The notes beneath the pieces were generated by a model, which was given only the letters and a program-made list of their open reading frames with translations, was not told the DNA's origin and ran no database searches. The position numbers were made by a program, and so were the translations under genes. DNA of 64,000 bases from Onthophagus taurus (Eukaryota > Arthropoda > Insecta > Coleoptera > Scarabaeidae), in NCBI RefSeq assembly GCF_036711975.1, contig NC_091976.1, forward strand, positions 29,264,001-29,328,000, given 5' to 3'. Below, piece after piece: positions 11,501 through 23,080 of the stretch; position 1 is the first letter of the stretch, and each line of letters opens with the position of its first letter.

Positions 11501-13115
11501 GTTTAGACGTGCGTCTGAAAAAGCACAGCTAAACCCGATACTTTCTAGTTCTCAGTCTAGTGTTAGTTCTAATTTTACACTATCACTAGAAGTAGCACAA
11601 GACCTAGAACTAGAATCATTCGGGTTTAGCCGTCTTGAGAGACGTGCGGCTAAACCCGAATGTTTCTAGTTCTAGGTCTAGTGTTAGTTCTATTTTTACA
11701 GTAGCACTATCACTAGAACTAACACAAGACCTAGAACTAGAATCATTCGGGTTTAGCCGTCTTGAGAGACGTGCGGTTAAATCCGAATGTTTCTAGTTCT
11801 AGGTCTAGTGTTAGTTCTAGTTTTACACTATCACTAAAACTAACACAAGACCTAGAACTAGAATTATTCGTGTTTAGCCGTCTTGAGAGACGTGCGGCTA
11901 AACCCGAATGTTTCTAGTTCTAGGTCTAGTGTTAGTTCTATTTTTACAGTAGCACTATCACTAGAACTAACACAAGACCTAGAACTAGAATCATTCGGGT
12001 TTAGCCGTCTTGAGAGACGTGCGGCTAAATCCGAATGTTTCTAGTTCTAGGTCTAGTGTTAGTTCTAATTTTGCACTATCACTAGAACTAACACAAGACC
12101 TACAACTGGAATCATTCGGGTTTAGCCGTCTTGAGAGACGTGCTGCTAAATCCGAATGTTTCTAGTTCTAAGTCTAGTGTTAGTTCTAGTTTTACACTAT
12201 CACTAGAACTAGTACAAGACCTACAACTAGAATCATTCGGGTTTAGCCGTCTTGAGAGACGTGCGGCTAAACCCGAATGTTTCTAGTTCTAAGTCTAGTG
12301 TTAGTTCTAGTTTTACACTATCACTAGAACTAGTACAAGACCTACAACTGGAATCATTCGGGTTTAGCCGTCTTGAGAGACGTGCGGCTAAATCCGAATG
12401 TTTCTAGTTCTAAGTCTAGTGTTAGTTCTAGTTTTACACTATCACTAGAACTAGTACAAGACCTACAACTAGAATCATTCGGGTTTAGCCGTCTTGAGAG
12501 ACGTGCGGCTAAACCCGAATGTTTCTAGTTCTAAGTCTAGTGTTAGTTCTAGTTTTACACTATCACTAGAACTAGTACAAGACCTACAACTGGAATCATT
12601 CGGGTTTAGCCGTCTTGAGAGACGTGCGGCTAAATCCGAATGTTTCTAGTTCTAAGTCTAGTGTTAGTTCTAGTTTTACACTATCACTAAAACTAACACA
12701 AGACCTAGAACTAGAATCATTCGGGTTTAGCCGTCTTGAGTGACGTGAGGCTAAATCCGAATGTTTGTAGTTCTAGGTCTAGTGTTAGTTCTATTTTTAC
12801 AGTAGCACTATCACTAGAACTAACACAAGACCTAGAACTAGAATCATTCGGGTTTAGCCGTCTTGAGAGACGTGTGGTTAAATCCGAATGTTTCTAGTTC
12901 TAGATCTAGTGTTAGTTCTAGTTTTACACTATCACTAGAACTAACACAAGACCTAGAAGTAGAATCATTCGGGTTTAGTCGTCTTGAGAGACGTGCGGCT
13001 AAATCCGAATGTTTCTAGTTCTAGGTTTAGTGTTAGTTCTAGTTTTACACTATCACTAGAATTAACACAAGATTTAGAAGTAGAATCATTCGGGTTTAGC
13101 CGTCTTGCAGTAGAA
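11500..13115. repeat. Satellite A array: about 121-bp double-hairpin monomers
   Basis: About 13 tandem monomers of 121 to 128 bp. Each monomer has two inverted repeats. One has arms TTCGGGTTTAGCCG / CGGCTAAACCCGAA around a core containing GTCTTGAGAGAC. The other has arms of about 28 bp, starting TCTAGTTCTAGGTCTAGTGT and ending in its reverse complement, around a loop of about 14 bp (TTTTACACTATCAC). Between about 12110 and 12660 the monomers alternate between two types, giving a 242-bp higher-order unit. The array ends abruptly at about 13110 within a TTTAGCCGTCTTG core. Confidence 0.95.
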
Positions 13116-15385
13116 TTTATCCGATAGATAAATTTTATTTAGCCAATGAGAGCGCTTTAAGACGCTGTAACCATGGTAATTATCCCTTAAATAGTTTATC
13201 AGGAGGATGGTAAAAGTGGACCTAAATCTGGTTAAAATGTTTTGACCGTTATATCCGATGTCTTAGTGTAGTTAGAATAATTTGAGGGTTTATGAATTTC
13301 GCATGTCGAGTTTATGAATAATACACAAGGTTTAATTCAAAGTTATTTATTTTTGATGTTACCTCCTATTAAAATGATTTTAATAATTAAATAAAACGGT
13401 TTTTTTATTGAAATTTCTTTTCACGAGATTCTAATAATCTGTTGACCAAGGAAAACGTTATGGTTAAAGTAACCCTTGAGGAATAGGTAAAAGCGATTTT
13501 CAAGAACGCGATCCTTTAGCGAGATACCTCCAATTCTCATTACGAATGCGGCTTAGGTACCTCCGGAGGATTTTTCGGATTTAAAAAAGCTTTCGCAGAC
13601 CATTTGCATATTAAACGACAGATTGTCCTTACGGCTTGCGCAGCAGCCCCCATTGATTCACCAAATAGGGAGGAAGGAGTCGTTTTGCTTTCTAAACACG
13701 CCGTCTCCATGTACCCACATCCCATTTTAATTTCTTAATCTCTCGGTTTCTCGCTTTGTATTCTTAGAAAATTACCCATTTTGTTTCGTACAACCACCAC
13801 ACAGCCCTTTCTTTATTTCCTTTTTTGTGTTATTCTTCTTTTATTTTCTTTTTTAAGATTTAAGCTTTCACGATGTAATATTTTTTGTTAAGATCGCAGC
13901 GATTCCGAGAGATATCCTGAAACTCCATTTCATCGATGTCCAGTTGCCAATGAATGGCTTTAAAATTGGAAACGCGGCTCGAATGTCGCTCCGGGCAATT
14001 TTACAACTTCCTTTTTCTCATTTCCGTTATGATGACCTCCGCCCTTTACTAAATGCCATTTTTAATTTCAAAACTGCAATTTCGTATTGAATCGAATCGA
14101 AGCTTAAGAATTTAATCCAATTAATGATATGAAATAATTTTGGTTAAATGTGTTACAGGTAAAAAGCAATTTTAAAATGAGGTGAGAACGAAGGAACTGC
14201 CAAAGTTGTGAAAGGCCAATTTCTTGTGCCCGAGGGCTCGAGTTCCACGACGCTTTAATGAGGTGCGGCTCCGACGCGAAGAATCGAAAAGCTATATTGT
14301 AATGGGGTCCCCGAGCGCGGAGAAAATGGAAAGTAAATTAGTTCGGGATCGCGCCAAGTCGCGGATAAATCAAATCAAGGCAGTGAATTTTCTTTGGGTA
14401 TCCCTCGAAAAGCGGGAAAAAGGGTGATTGTATGCGTTAGGCAAACAGGAAAGTCGCCAATTTACGGCTTTTCCACCCATCCCATTCGATCGCGAGTTTA
14501 ATATTCGCCGGAAGTGCACCGATCGACCACTTAACCGTGAAAGTCTTTTAACCGAGAGACGAGTTTTTAATGGAACCCAAAAGTTTACTACCGCATCACC
14601 TGCACACCACGAAGACACTAAATTTAGGAGTACGTTTGTTGTTTTAATTGCCGAACGGCTGCTCTGCGTTTTCTCTGCTTGGCTGCTCTTCGTTACCGGC
14701 GATTTACCGAGAGAGATCTAATCTGGGTACGAGTTTGGATTTCCTCGGAGCAAATCGCGCACTTTAATTCACTCAGGTGCGCGTGAAGCTTATCTGGAAT
14801 TGTCCTCGCTTATCCTTTAAATCGTCGTCGCGTCAAAGCTTCCGCCGTTTCCTCTCTTCTCATTACATCATTTCAAATTAAATGGAGAGCGATTAAAACA
14901 CAAGAAAATAGACTTTACTTAAATTATTTCATTGGATTGCGTTGTATACAAACAGATGATACGTTTTGTTGTAATTTAATTGTTAAAGTGGGTTAAGTAT
15001 ATTTTACTTAAATTGTTTACGTCGCCGCCTTAATTATAATCCTAAACCCCACCAGTCCTGACATAATTTTAATTCGTTAAGTAAATTTAGTACTTTAAAC
15101 AATTCGGGTTATACGTCAGATAGAGCAAAATCGTGGTAACGCATGTTTACATATTGAAAACGTGCGTTGTGAGTATTTATTGCGAGAAGGTGATAACAGT
15201 ACACAGCAAAATTGCATAACGTTTTTTTTTGTGTAAACTATAAATCGGATAAATATTATTTATGAATTTTTCATTTAAATCGGGCAAATATGATTTCACA
15301 TAAAATTCTCTCTTTATCTGTGAACATATTCTAAATCCTAACATTGACTCTTCGAAAGTCATTTTCAACATAAACATTGATTAAA
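13116..15385. other. No supported gene
   Basis: Mostly single-copy sequence. The stretch 14160-14850 is CpG-richer and carries several overlapping open frames on both strands (up to 97 codons), none with a recognisable domain. A short palindrome (AATTTATC..GATAAATT) lies at about 13115-13140. I see no RNA gene. Confidence 0.45.
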
Positions 15386-15438
15386 TTTCTGCCACATTGA
15401 AAAAGGAATATGGTACTCCTTTTTCAATGTGGCAGAAA
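15386..15438. repeat. Perfect 22-bp inverted repeat
   Basis: TTTCTGCCACATTGAAAAAG plus GA (15386-15407) is repeated perfectly in inverse orientation at 15417-15438, around a 9-base loop (ATATGGTAC). Function unknown; perhaps a remnant of a foldback junction. Confidence 0.95.
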
Positions 15439-15635
15439 GATTGATAAACTTTTCATTCAAAAGTTTGTAGTAGTGTTTAGCTTCCCTGTACCTTTATCTA
15501 TCTACACACCTCATTTACCCCATCAAGATTCCAGTGTTCATGTTCATTTTGGACTTGCTTTTGCATTCTGGATATTGACCAATGCAACTGCAACATGCTC
15601 TGCTAATTTGGATTTCGTTTAGAGTAGTTTCTGAC

Positions 15636-15815
15636 TCGTTCTAAAGTTTGGAGTATCATTAAAAACTTTTTCTTGCAGTCCAGAATTTTATCAATGCAAT
15701 TCCAGACTTTTTCTTAAAGTTTCGTGCGTCTAAACCCGAAACTTTCTAATTCTAGCTTTAGTTGTTATTTAGCGTTATATTGTTGTATAGTTTTCATTGA
15801 ACTAAAACTAGACGA
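15636..15815 (-). repeat. Inverted fragment of family E plus satellite A
   Basis: 15636-15722 is the reverse complement of family E modules seen at about 9325-9410 (TTTGGAGTATCATTAAAAAC, TCTTGCAGTCCAGAATTTT). It passes into a satellite-A-like piece (GTGCGTCTAAACCCGAAACTTTCTA) ending near 15815, where the retrotransposon fragment begins. Confidence 0.6.
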
Positions 15816-15817
15816 GA

Positions 15818-16885
15818 CTAGCCAAGCAAATCATTAATGTATAACAGAAACAATATTGGCCCCAATACAGATCCCTGGGGTACACCATCCTTGACACAAT
15901 TCCATTTTGATATTTTTCCCTTCCAATGAACTTGTTGGTATCTCTGATCAAGGTAGGAACTGAGTAATCTTTTTTTACCTCCTCTCATTCCATACGCACT
16001 TATTTTTTCTATCAAAATTTTATGATCCACCAGATCAAACGCCTTGGTCAAGTCGCAGAAAGCAATTTGTGTAAACCTTTGTTCATCAAAACCGTCAAGA
16101 ATCAATTGTAGAACACTTAGAACAGCTGTAGTTGTCGATTTTTGAGGTTGGTACCCATATTGATATTTTGTTAGAATATTTTTCTCGGTTAAATGCGTCA
16201 TAATCTTCCGCTTTATAATCGATTCAATAATTTTTGACATAGTTGGCAAGATAGAAATTGGCCGATATTTACTACAGTCAGTAAATAGTTCTTCTGGAAA
16301 AATTCCTTCAACCAGGCATTTATTTATAACCACCGTTAGTTGATTTATTATTAATTCGTTTATTTCTTTGAGTAGCCTTACTGACATTCCATATATATCT
16401 TTTGTATTTGTTGTTTTCAAACATCTTATTATTTTTATAATGTCTTGATCTTTGACTTGTATGATATGATCGATATTATTATTTATTTTCTTTTTTATTA
16501 AAGAGGCTGGATCGATACTTGGATTTCCAATGCTGTTTGTAATCACGGTTGATATGCTAGATAAAAAGTTGTTGATATCATCAGCATCTATTTGGCAGTC
16601 TTCCTCATTCTTACATTGTATTTTTCTCGTTTCCTTCTTTGTTATTTCCCAGGCCGCCGTTCTTTTATTATCTGAGTTATAAACATATTTACTTATAGCA
16701 CTTCTCTTTGCTTGATCAACATGCTTTCTATATTCTTCTTTCAGGTGTTTGTATAACTTTTTGTGTCTTTCATCGTTCGTCACATCAATTACTGTGTACA
16801 AGGCATCCAAATAATTTTTGTACTGATCTAACTTATCAGTTTCCCATTTTATCTTTATGGTATTAGTAGATTTTCTCACACTCAC
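15818..16885 (-). pseudogene. Reverse transcriptase, truncated before the YADD motif
   Basis: A 355-codon open frame; the same frame runs open upstream to about 17040 (KINEKTICNFKHLLKQWDCG region), so the ATG at 16885 is not a true start. Visible RT blocks are KYRPISILPTMSKIIE, YGYQPQKSTTTAV, IAFCDLTKAFDLVDH (with the first catalytic aspartate) and GVPQGSVLGPILFLLYINDL. The sequence breaks immediately after this block, before the expected YADD/FADD motif with the two remaining catalytic aspartates, and runs into satellite-A-like sequence. It is therefore inactive despite the long frame. The pattern fits the jockey-like group of insect elements; the exact clade cannot be set by eye. Confidence 0.88.
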
Positions 16886-17046
16886 CTTTGGAAAAGCTTC
16901 ATTGTAGCAATTCTTAAATGTGGTGTGAAAAAATGTGTAGCTTGCCTGAGCATCTAAGTTTTTATTATTTAAAGCACCGCAGTCCCATTGTTTTAATAAA
17001 TGTTTAAAGTTGCAAATGGTTTTTTCGTTTATTTTTCTGAACTGGA

Positions 17047-17271
17047 TTATTTTTGTGAAAATACCAACAATTGCTCCAAATGTATATATGTATATATATA
17101 AATGTAATATATTTCCACGAATTTATGTGCAAAGATGTTATCAACGCATCTTTTTCCTCCTACTCTGGATGGTTTGTCGAATACGGGTCGTAACCCATAT
17201 TCAGCCATTACTGCCATTAATCTATCACTCACGTTAGATTTTTCATTTATACAAACATTATAGTCCCCCAT
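17047..17271 (-). pseudogene. Endonuclease domain fragment of the non-LTR element
   Basis: The first about 55 residues match the C-terminal part of an apurinic-type endonuclease: GDYNV near the start, then LRPVFDKPSRVGG and CVDNIF. The last about 20 codons are translated TA-rich simple sequence (about 17080-17112) and are not part of the domain. The frame differs from that of the downstream RT, so a shift lies between them. Confidence 0.8.
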
Positions 17272-17275
17272 AATA

Positions 17276-18595
17276 AATATGGGGACTATAATGTGGGACC
17301 CATTTAAATCAAAAAGAACATGAATCTCAGGGAATAAAAATAAGTTGCAAGTTCATGGAGACATCTATTAACAAAATTTTTAAATTTTCGAACTAAACAT
17401 AAAAACTAACCTAAATAAATACGTCTGTGCAAGAAAGAGGTAACTCGTTTAGAAGAGTGTTGTCGTAGACAAAGCTTATACGCGTTAATTTTATGAGTGT
17501 CTTTTAAGTTTTATTTTTAATCGCGATGGTTATAAAAATTAAAGAGTTCTGAAGAAACGGAATGGTTTAAACGAGGAACAGGTATACGATTAAGTTCAAG
17601 TTTGATTACCGATAAAAGGAAATATGTTTACTTATCTTGTTTCTTTCCGAAGGTGTGACATGTCAGTTAAAAATGGCTGGCTGACCTTGATCTTGAAGGA
17701 TGGGTATTCTTCGGTATTAGAAGTTTAGGAATCTCGGATCCTTCGGGAACAGGATGGAAAATTGGACTCGAACTCAGGTATGATTTAGATTTCTTCGAAG
17801 ATAATTGAGAAACACTTCTTTACTTTTACTTGTCAAACAAAATTGAGTTGTCAAAAAAAATTAGGTTAGAAAATTTAAGGTTAATTTTACGTAGATTCAA
17901 CAACGCTTGGCTCTAGCCAAAATTGAACTCTCCTCGCTGTCAATTTGCGCGGCCTTATATACCCTTTTTGGACAAAGCCATCTTGGATATCCAAATTTGA
18001 TCATCTCAGTTAGAATCTGGGCTCTCTGATTGGTTGATTAGGTGGCGGGAATTATAAATTACACAGGTTAGCCAAAATAATTGATTTTTTTAAACAAAAT
18101 AACTATCAATTTTGAAAAAATTCGAAATTATTAATAAACTTTAAATTTGATTAAGATTTTGTAATTTTGTTGCTAATTTTCCGCTTTTTTTAGATAAACG
18201 CGCTTTCGGGTGTCAATTTCCTTCGAGAAAGTCGTAATTTGATGTTGAAATTTGGAAATGAAAAGTTGGAATTTAAACATAAAAAATGATACCGAAATGG
18301 ATGAAATTGCGGCCTATGGGTTAAATCGATACAATCTATCGATCTCGCATGTTTTTAGAATCTAAAATCGTCTGAAAAGCCGCCAAAATCAATACCTGTC
18401 AAATATGTAAATGACAAGGTCAAATTTGAAGGTCATGGACTTCAATGAATTACCTTTTTCTTCCACATCGCCCTAATTTTTCTTAAATCTAAACGAAAAT
18501 CATATCAAAACGTAACTACTTAGCCTAATCCATAATACTAAATTTCTTAAATTTAATTAGTCTTTTTTTGGTTTCTTCGAAAACGGATTTTATTA
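17276..18595. other. No supported gene
   Basis: AT-rich, apparently single-copy. No frame of note and no recognisable repeat before the satellite array begins. Confidence 0.45.
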
Positions 18596-18596
18596 C

Positions 18597-21500
18597 AATA
18601 TCTAGAAAAATACGAAAATATCAAATTTAGGTGAATTTACTAGTTGCTAATGGTAGAACTTGGGATTCAGACATATTACAGTTTCACATATGCTCTCAGA
18701 TTCATAGATATCGAGAAAAATACGAAAATATTAAAATTAGATAAATTTACTAGTTGCTAATGGTAGAACTAGGGATTCCGACATATTACAGAAAAACTTT
18801 TAGAACAAAAGTTGTAACAAATTTTATTCTAAACAATATTCTTCTCTTTCACTTATGCTCTCAGATGCATAGATATCTAGAAAAACACGAAAATATTAAA
18901 TTTAGGTGAATTTGCTAGTTGCTAATGGTAGAACTTGGGATTCAGACATATTAGAGCAAAATTTTTCGAACAAAAAATGTAGCAAATTTTACTCTAAACA
19001 ATATTCTTCTCTTTCACTTATGCTCTCAGATGCATAGAAATCGAGAAAAATACGGAAATATTAAAATTAGATGAATTTACTAGTTGCTAATGGTACAATC
19101 AGGGATTCAGACATATTACAGAAAAACTTTTAGAACAAAAGTTGTAGCAAATATTATTCTAAACAACATTCTTCTCTTTCTTTTATGCTCTCAGATTCAT
19201 AGATATCGAGAAAAAGACGTAAATATTAAAATTATATAAATTTACTAGTTGCTAATGGTAGAATTAGGAATTCGGGCATATTACAGTAAAACTTTTAGAA
19301 CAAAAAATGTAGCAAATTTGATTCTAAACAACATTCTTCTCTTTCACTTATGCTCTCAGATTTATAGATATCGAGAAAAAGACAAAAATATTAGAATTGG
19401 ATAAATTTACTAGTTGCTAATGGTAGAATTAGGAATTCGGACATATTACAGAAAATCTTTTAGAACAAAAAATGTAGCAAATTTTATTCTAAATAACATT
19501 CTTCTCTTTCACTTATGCTGTCAGATACATAGATATCGAGTAAAATACGAAAATATTAAATTTAGATGAATTTACTAGTTACTAATGGTAGATTTATGGA
19601 TTCGGACATATTACAGAAAAACTTTTAGAACGAAAGTTGTAGTAAATTTTATTCTAAACAATATTCTTCTCTTTCACTTATGATCTCAGATTTATAGATA
19701 TCGAGTAAAATACGAAAATATTAAATTTAGATGAATTTACTAATTGCTAATGGTAGAATCAGAGATTCAGACATATTACAGAAAAACTTTTAGAACAAAA
19801 GTTCAGTCAGATGCATAGATGTCGAGTAAAATACGAAAATATTAAATTTAGATGAACTTACTAGTTGCTAGTGGTAGATTTAGGGATTCGGCCATATTAT
19901 AGAAAAGCTTTTAGAACGAAAGTTGTAGTAAATTTTATTCTAAACAACACTCTTCTCTTTCTCTTATACTCTCAGATTCATAGATATCGAGAAAAAGACG
20001 AAAATATTAAAATTGGATAAATTTACTAGTTGCTAATGGTAGAATTAGGAATTCGGACATATTACAGAAAAACTTTTAGAACAAAAAATTTAGCAAATTT
20101 TATTCTAAACAATATTCTTCTCTTTCTCTTATGCTCTCAGATTTATAGATATCGAGTAAAATACGAAAATATTAAATTTAGATGACTTTACTAGCTGCTA
20201 ATGGTAGATTTAGGGATTCGGACATATTACAGAAAAACTTTTAGAACAAAAGTTGTAGTAAATTTTATTCTAAACAATATCCTTCTCTTTCACTTATGCT
20301 CTCAGATTTATAGATATCGAGTAAAATACGAAAATATTAAATTTAGATGAATTTACTAGTTGCTAATGGTAGAATCAGGGATTCGGACACATTACAGAAA
20401 AACTTTTAGAATAAAAGTTGTAGCAAATTTTATTCTAAACAATATTCTTCTCTTTCTCTTATGCTCTCAGATTTATAGATATCGAGTAAAATACGAAAAT
20501 ATTAAATTTAGATGAATTTACTAGTTACTAATGGTAGATTTATGGATTCGGACATATTACAGAAAAACTTTTAGAACGAAAGTTGTAGTAAATTTTATTC
20601 TAAACAATATCCTTCTCTTTCACTTATGCTCTCAGATTTATGGATATTGAGAAAAAGACGAAAATATTGGAATTGGATAAATTTACTAGTTGCTAATGGT
20701 AAAATTAGGAATTTGGACATATTACAGAAAATCTTTTACAACAAAAAATGTAGCAAATTTTATTCTAAACAACATTCTTCTCTTTCACTTATGCTGTCAG
20801 ATGCATAGATATCGAGTAAAATACGAAAATATTAAATTTAGATGAATTTACTAATTGCTAATGGTAGAATCAGGGATTCAGACATATTGCAGAAAAACTT
20901 TTAGAACAAAAGATGTAGCAAATTTTATTCTAAACAACATTCTCCTCTTTCTTTTATACTCTCAGATTCATAGATATCGAGAAAAAGACGTAAATATTAA
21001 AATTATATAAATTTACTAGTTGCTAATGGTAGAATTAGGAATTCGGACATATTACAGAAAAACTTTTACAACAAAAAATGTAGCAAATTTGATTCTAAAC
21101 AACATTCTTCTCTTTCACTTATGCTCTCAGATTTATAGATATCGAGAAAAAGACGAAAATATTAGAATTGGATAAATTTACTAGTTGCTAATGGTAAAAT
21201 TAGGAATTCGGACATATTACAGAAAAACTTCTACAACAAAAAATGTAGCAAATTTGATTCTAAACAACATTCTTCTCTTTCACTTATGCTCTCAGATTCA
21301 TAGATATCGAGTAAAATACGAAAATATTAAATTTAGATGAATTTACTAGTTACTAATGGTAGATTTATGGATTTGGACATATTACAGAAAAACATTTAGA
21401 ACGAAAGTTGTAGTAAATTTTATTCTAAACAATATCCTTCTCTTTCACTTTTGCTCTCAGATTTATGGATATCGAGAAAAAGACGAAAATATTGGAATTG

Positions 21501-23080
21501 GATAAATTTACTAGTTGCTAATGGTAAAATTAGGAATTTGGACATATTACAGAAAATCTTTTACAACAAAAAATGTAGCAAATTTTATTCTAAACAACAT
21601 TCTTCTCTTTCACTTATGCTGTCAGATGCATAGATATCGAGTAAAATACGAAAATATTAAATTTAGATGAATTTACTAGTTACTAATGGTAGATTTATGG
21701 ATTTGGACATATTACAGAAAAACTTTTAGAATGAAAGTTGTAGTAAATTTTATTCTAAACAATATCCTTCTCTTTCACTTGTGCTCTCAGATTTATAGAT
21801 ATCGAGAAAAAGACGAAAATATTGGAATTGGATAAATTTACTAGTTGCTTATGGTAGAATTAGGAATTCGGACATATTACAGAAAAACTTTTAGAACAAA
21901 AAATGTAGCAAATTTTATTCTAAACAACATTCTTCACTTTCACTTATGCTGTCAGATGCATAGATATCGAGTAAAATACGAAAATATTAAATTTAGATGA
22001 CTTTACTAGCTGCTAATGGTAGATTTAGGGATTCGGACATATTACAGAAAAACTTTTAGAACAAAAGTTGTAGCAAATTTTATTCTAAACAATATTCTTC
22101 TCTTTCTCTTATGCTCTCAGATTTATAGATATCGAGTAAAACACGAAAATATTAAATTTAGATGAATTTGCTAGTTGCTAATGGTAGAATCAGGGATTCG
22201 GACACATTACAGAAAAACTTTTAGAATAAAAGTTGAAGCAAATTTTATTCTAAACAATATTCTTCTCTTTCTCTTATGCTCTCAGATTTATAGATATCGA
22301 GTAAAATACGAAAATATTAAATTTAGATGAATTTACTAGTTACTAATGGTAGATTTATGGATTCGGACATATTACAGAAAAACTTTTAGAACGAAAGTTG
22401 TAGTAAATTTTATTCTAAACAATATCCTTCTCTTTCACTTATGCTCTCAGATTTATGGATATTGAGAAAAAGACGAAAATATTGGAATTGGATAAATTTA
22501 CTAGTTGCTAATGGTAAAATTAGGAATTTGGACATATTACAGAAAATCTTTTACAACAAAAAATGTAGCAAATTTTATTCTAAACAACATTCTTCTCTTT
22601 CACTTATGCTGTCAGATGCATAGATATCGAGTAAAATACGAAAATATTAAATTTAGATGAATTTACTAGTTACTAATGGTAGATTTATGGATTCGGACAT
22701 ATTACAGAAAAACTTTTAGAACAAAAGTTGTGGCAAATTTTAATCTAAACAATATTCTTCTCTTTCTCTTATGCTCTCAGATTTATAAATATCGAGTAAA
22801 ATACGAAAATATTAAATTTAGATGAATTTACTAGTTGTTGCTAATGGTAGAATTAGGAATTCGGACATATTACAGAAAAACTTTTAGAACAAAAGATATA
22901 GCAAATTTTATTCTAAACAATATTCTTTTCTTTCACGTATGCTGTCAGATGCATAGATATCGAGTAAAATACGAAAATATTAAATTTAGATGAATTTACT
23001 AGTTGCTAATGGTAGAATCAGGAATTCGGACACATTACAGAAAATCTTTTAGAACAAAAGATGTACCAAATTTTATTCTA
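18597..23080 (+). repeat. Satellite B array: 165-bp monomers with 11-mer HOR
   Basis: About 27 tandem copies of a 165-bp unit containing CATATTACAGAAAAACTTTT, ATTCTAAACAA(T/C)AT and TTACTAGTTGCTAATGGTAG. The period follows from spacings of 825 bp (5 units) and 990 bp (6 units) between marker variants. A block at about 20461-20800 recurs with no difference that I can see at about 22276-22615, 1815 bp (11 units) away, so part of the array is a higher-order repeat. Three near-identical 60-codon frames (20626, 21451, 22441) are by-products of one monomer variant, not genes. Confidence 0.96.

Larger units (their letters stand above)
15818..17275 (-). mobile_element. Non-LTR retrotransposon fragment (endonuclease + RT)
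   Basis: A piece of a non-LTR element on the minus strand, truncated at both ends. It contains the end of an endonuclease domain (17271 to about 17110), a linker, and the first part of a reverse transcriptase (to 15818). At 17252-17290 a short inverted repeat (CATTATAGTCCC... / ...GGGGACTATAATG) spans the 5' break. Confidence 0.88.

Noticed and set aside
11500..13115. Possible CRISPR array (regular direct repeats)
   Set aside because: The whole monomer is repeated, with no unique spacers, and the genome is eukaryotic.
14224..14721. Set of overlapping frames up to 97 codons
   Set aside because: Present on both strands with no recognisable motif.
20626..22623. Three near-identical 60-codon open frames (20626, 21451, 22441)
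   Set aside because: Each spans slightly more than one 165-bp satellite B monomer and starts in the repeat core. They recur only because one monomer variant lacks a stop.
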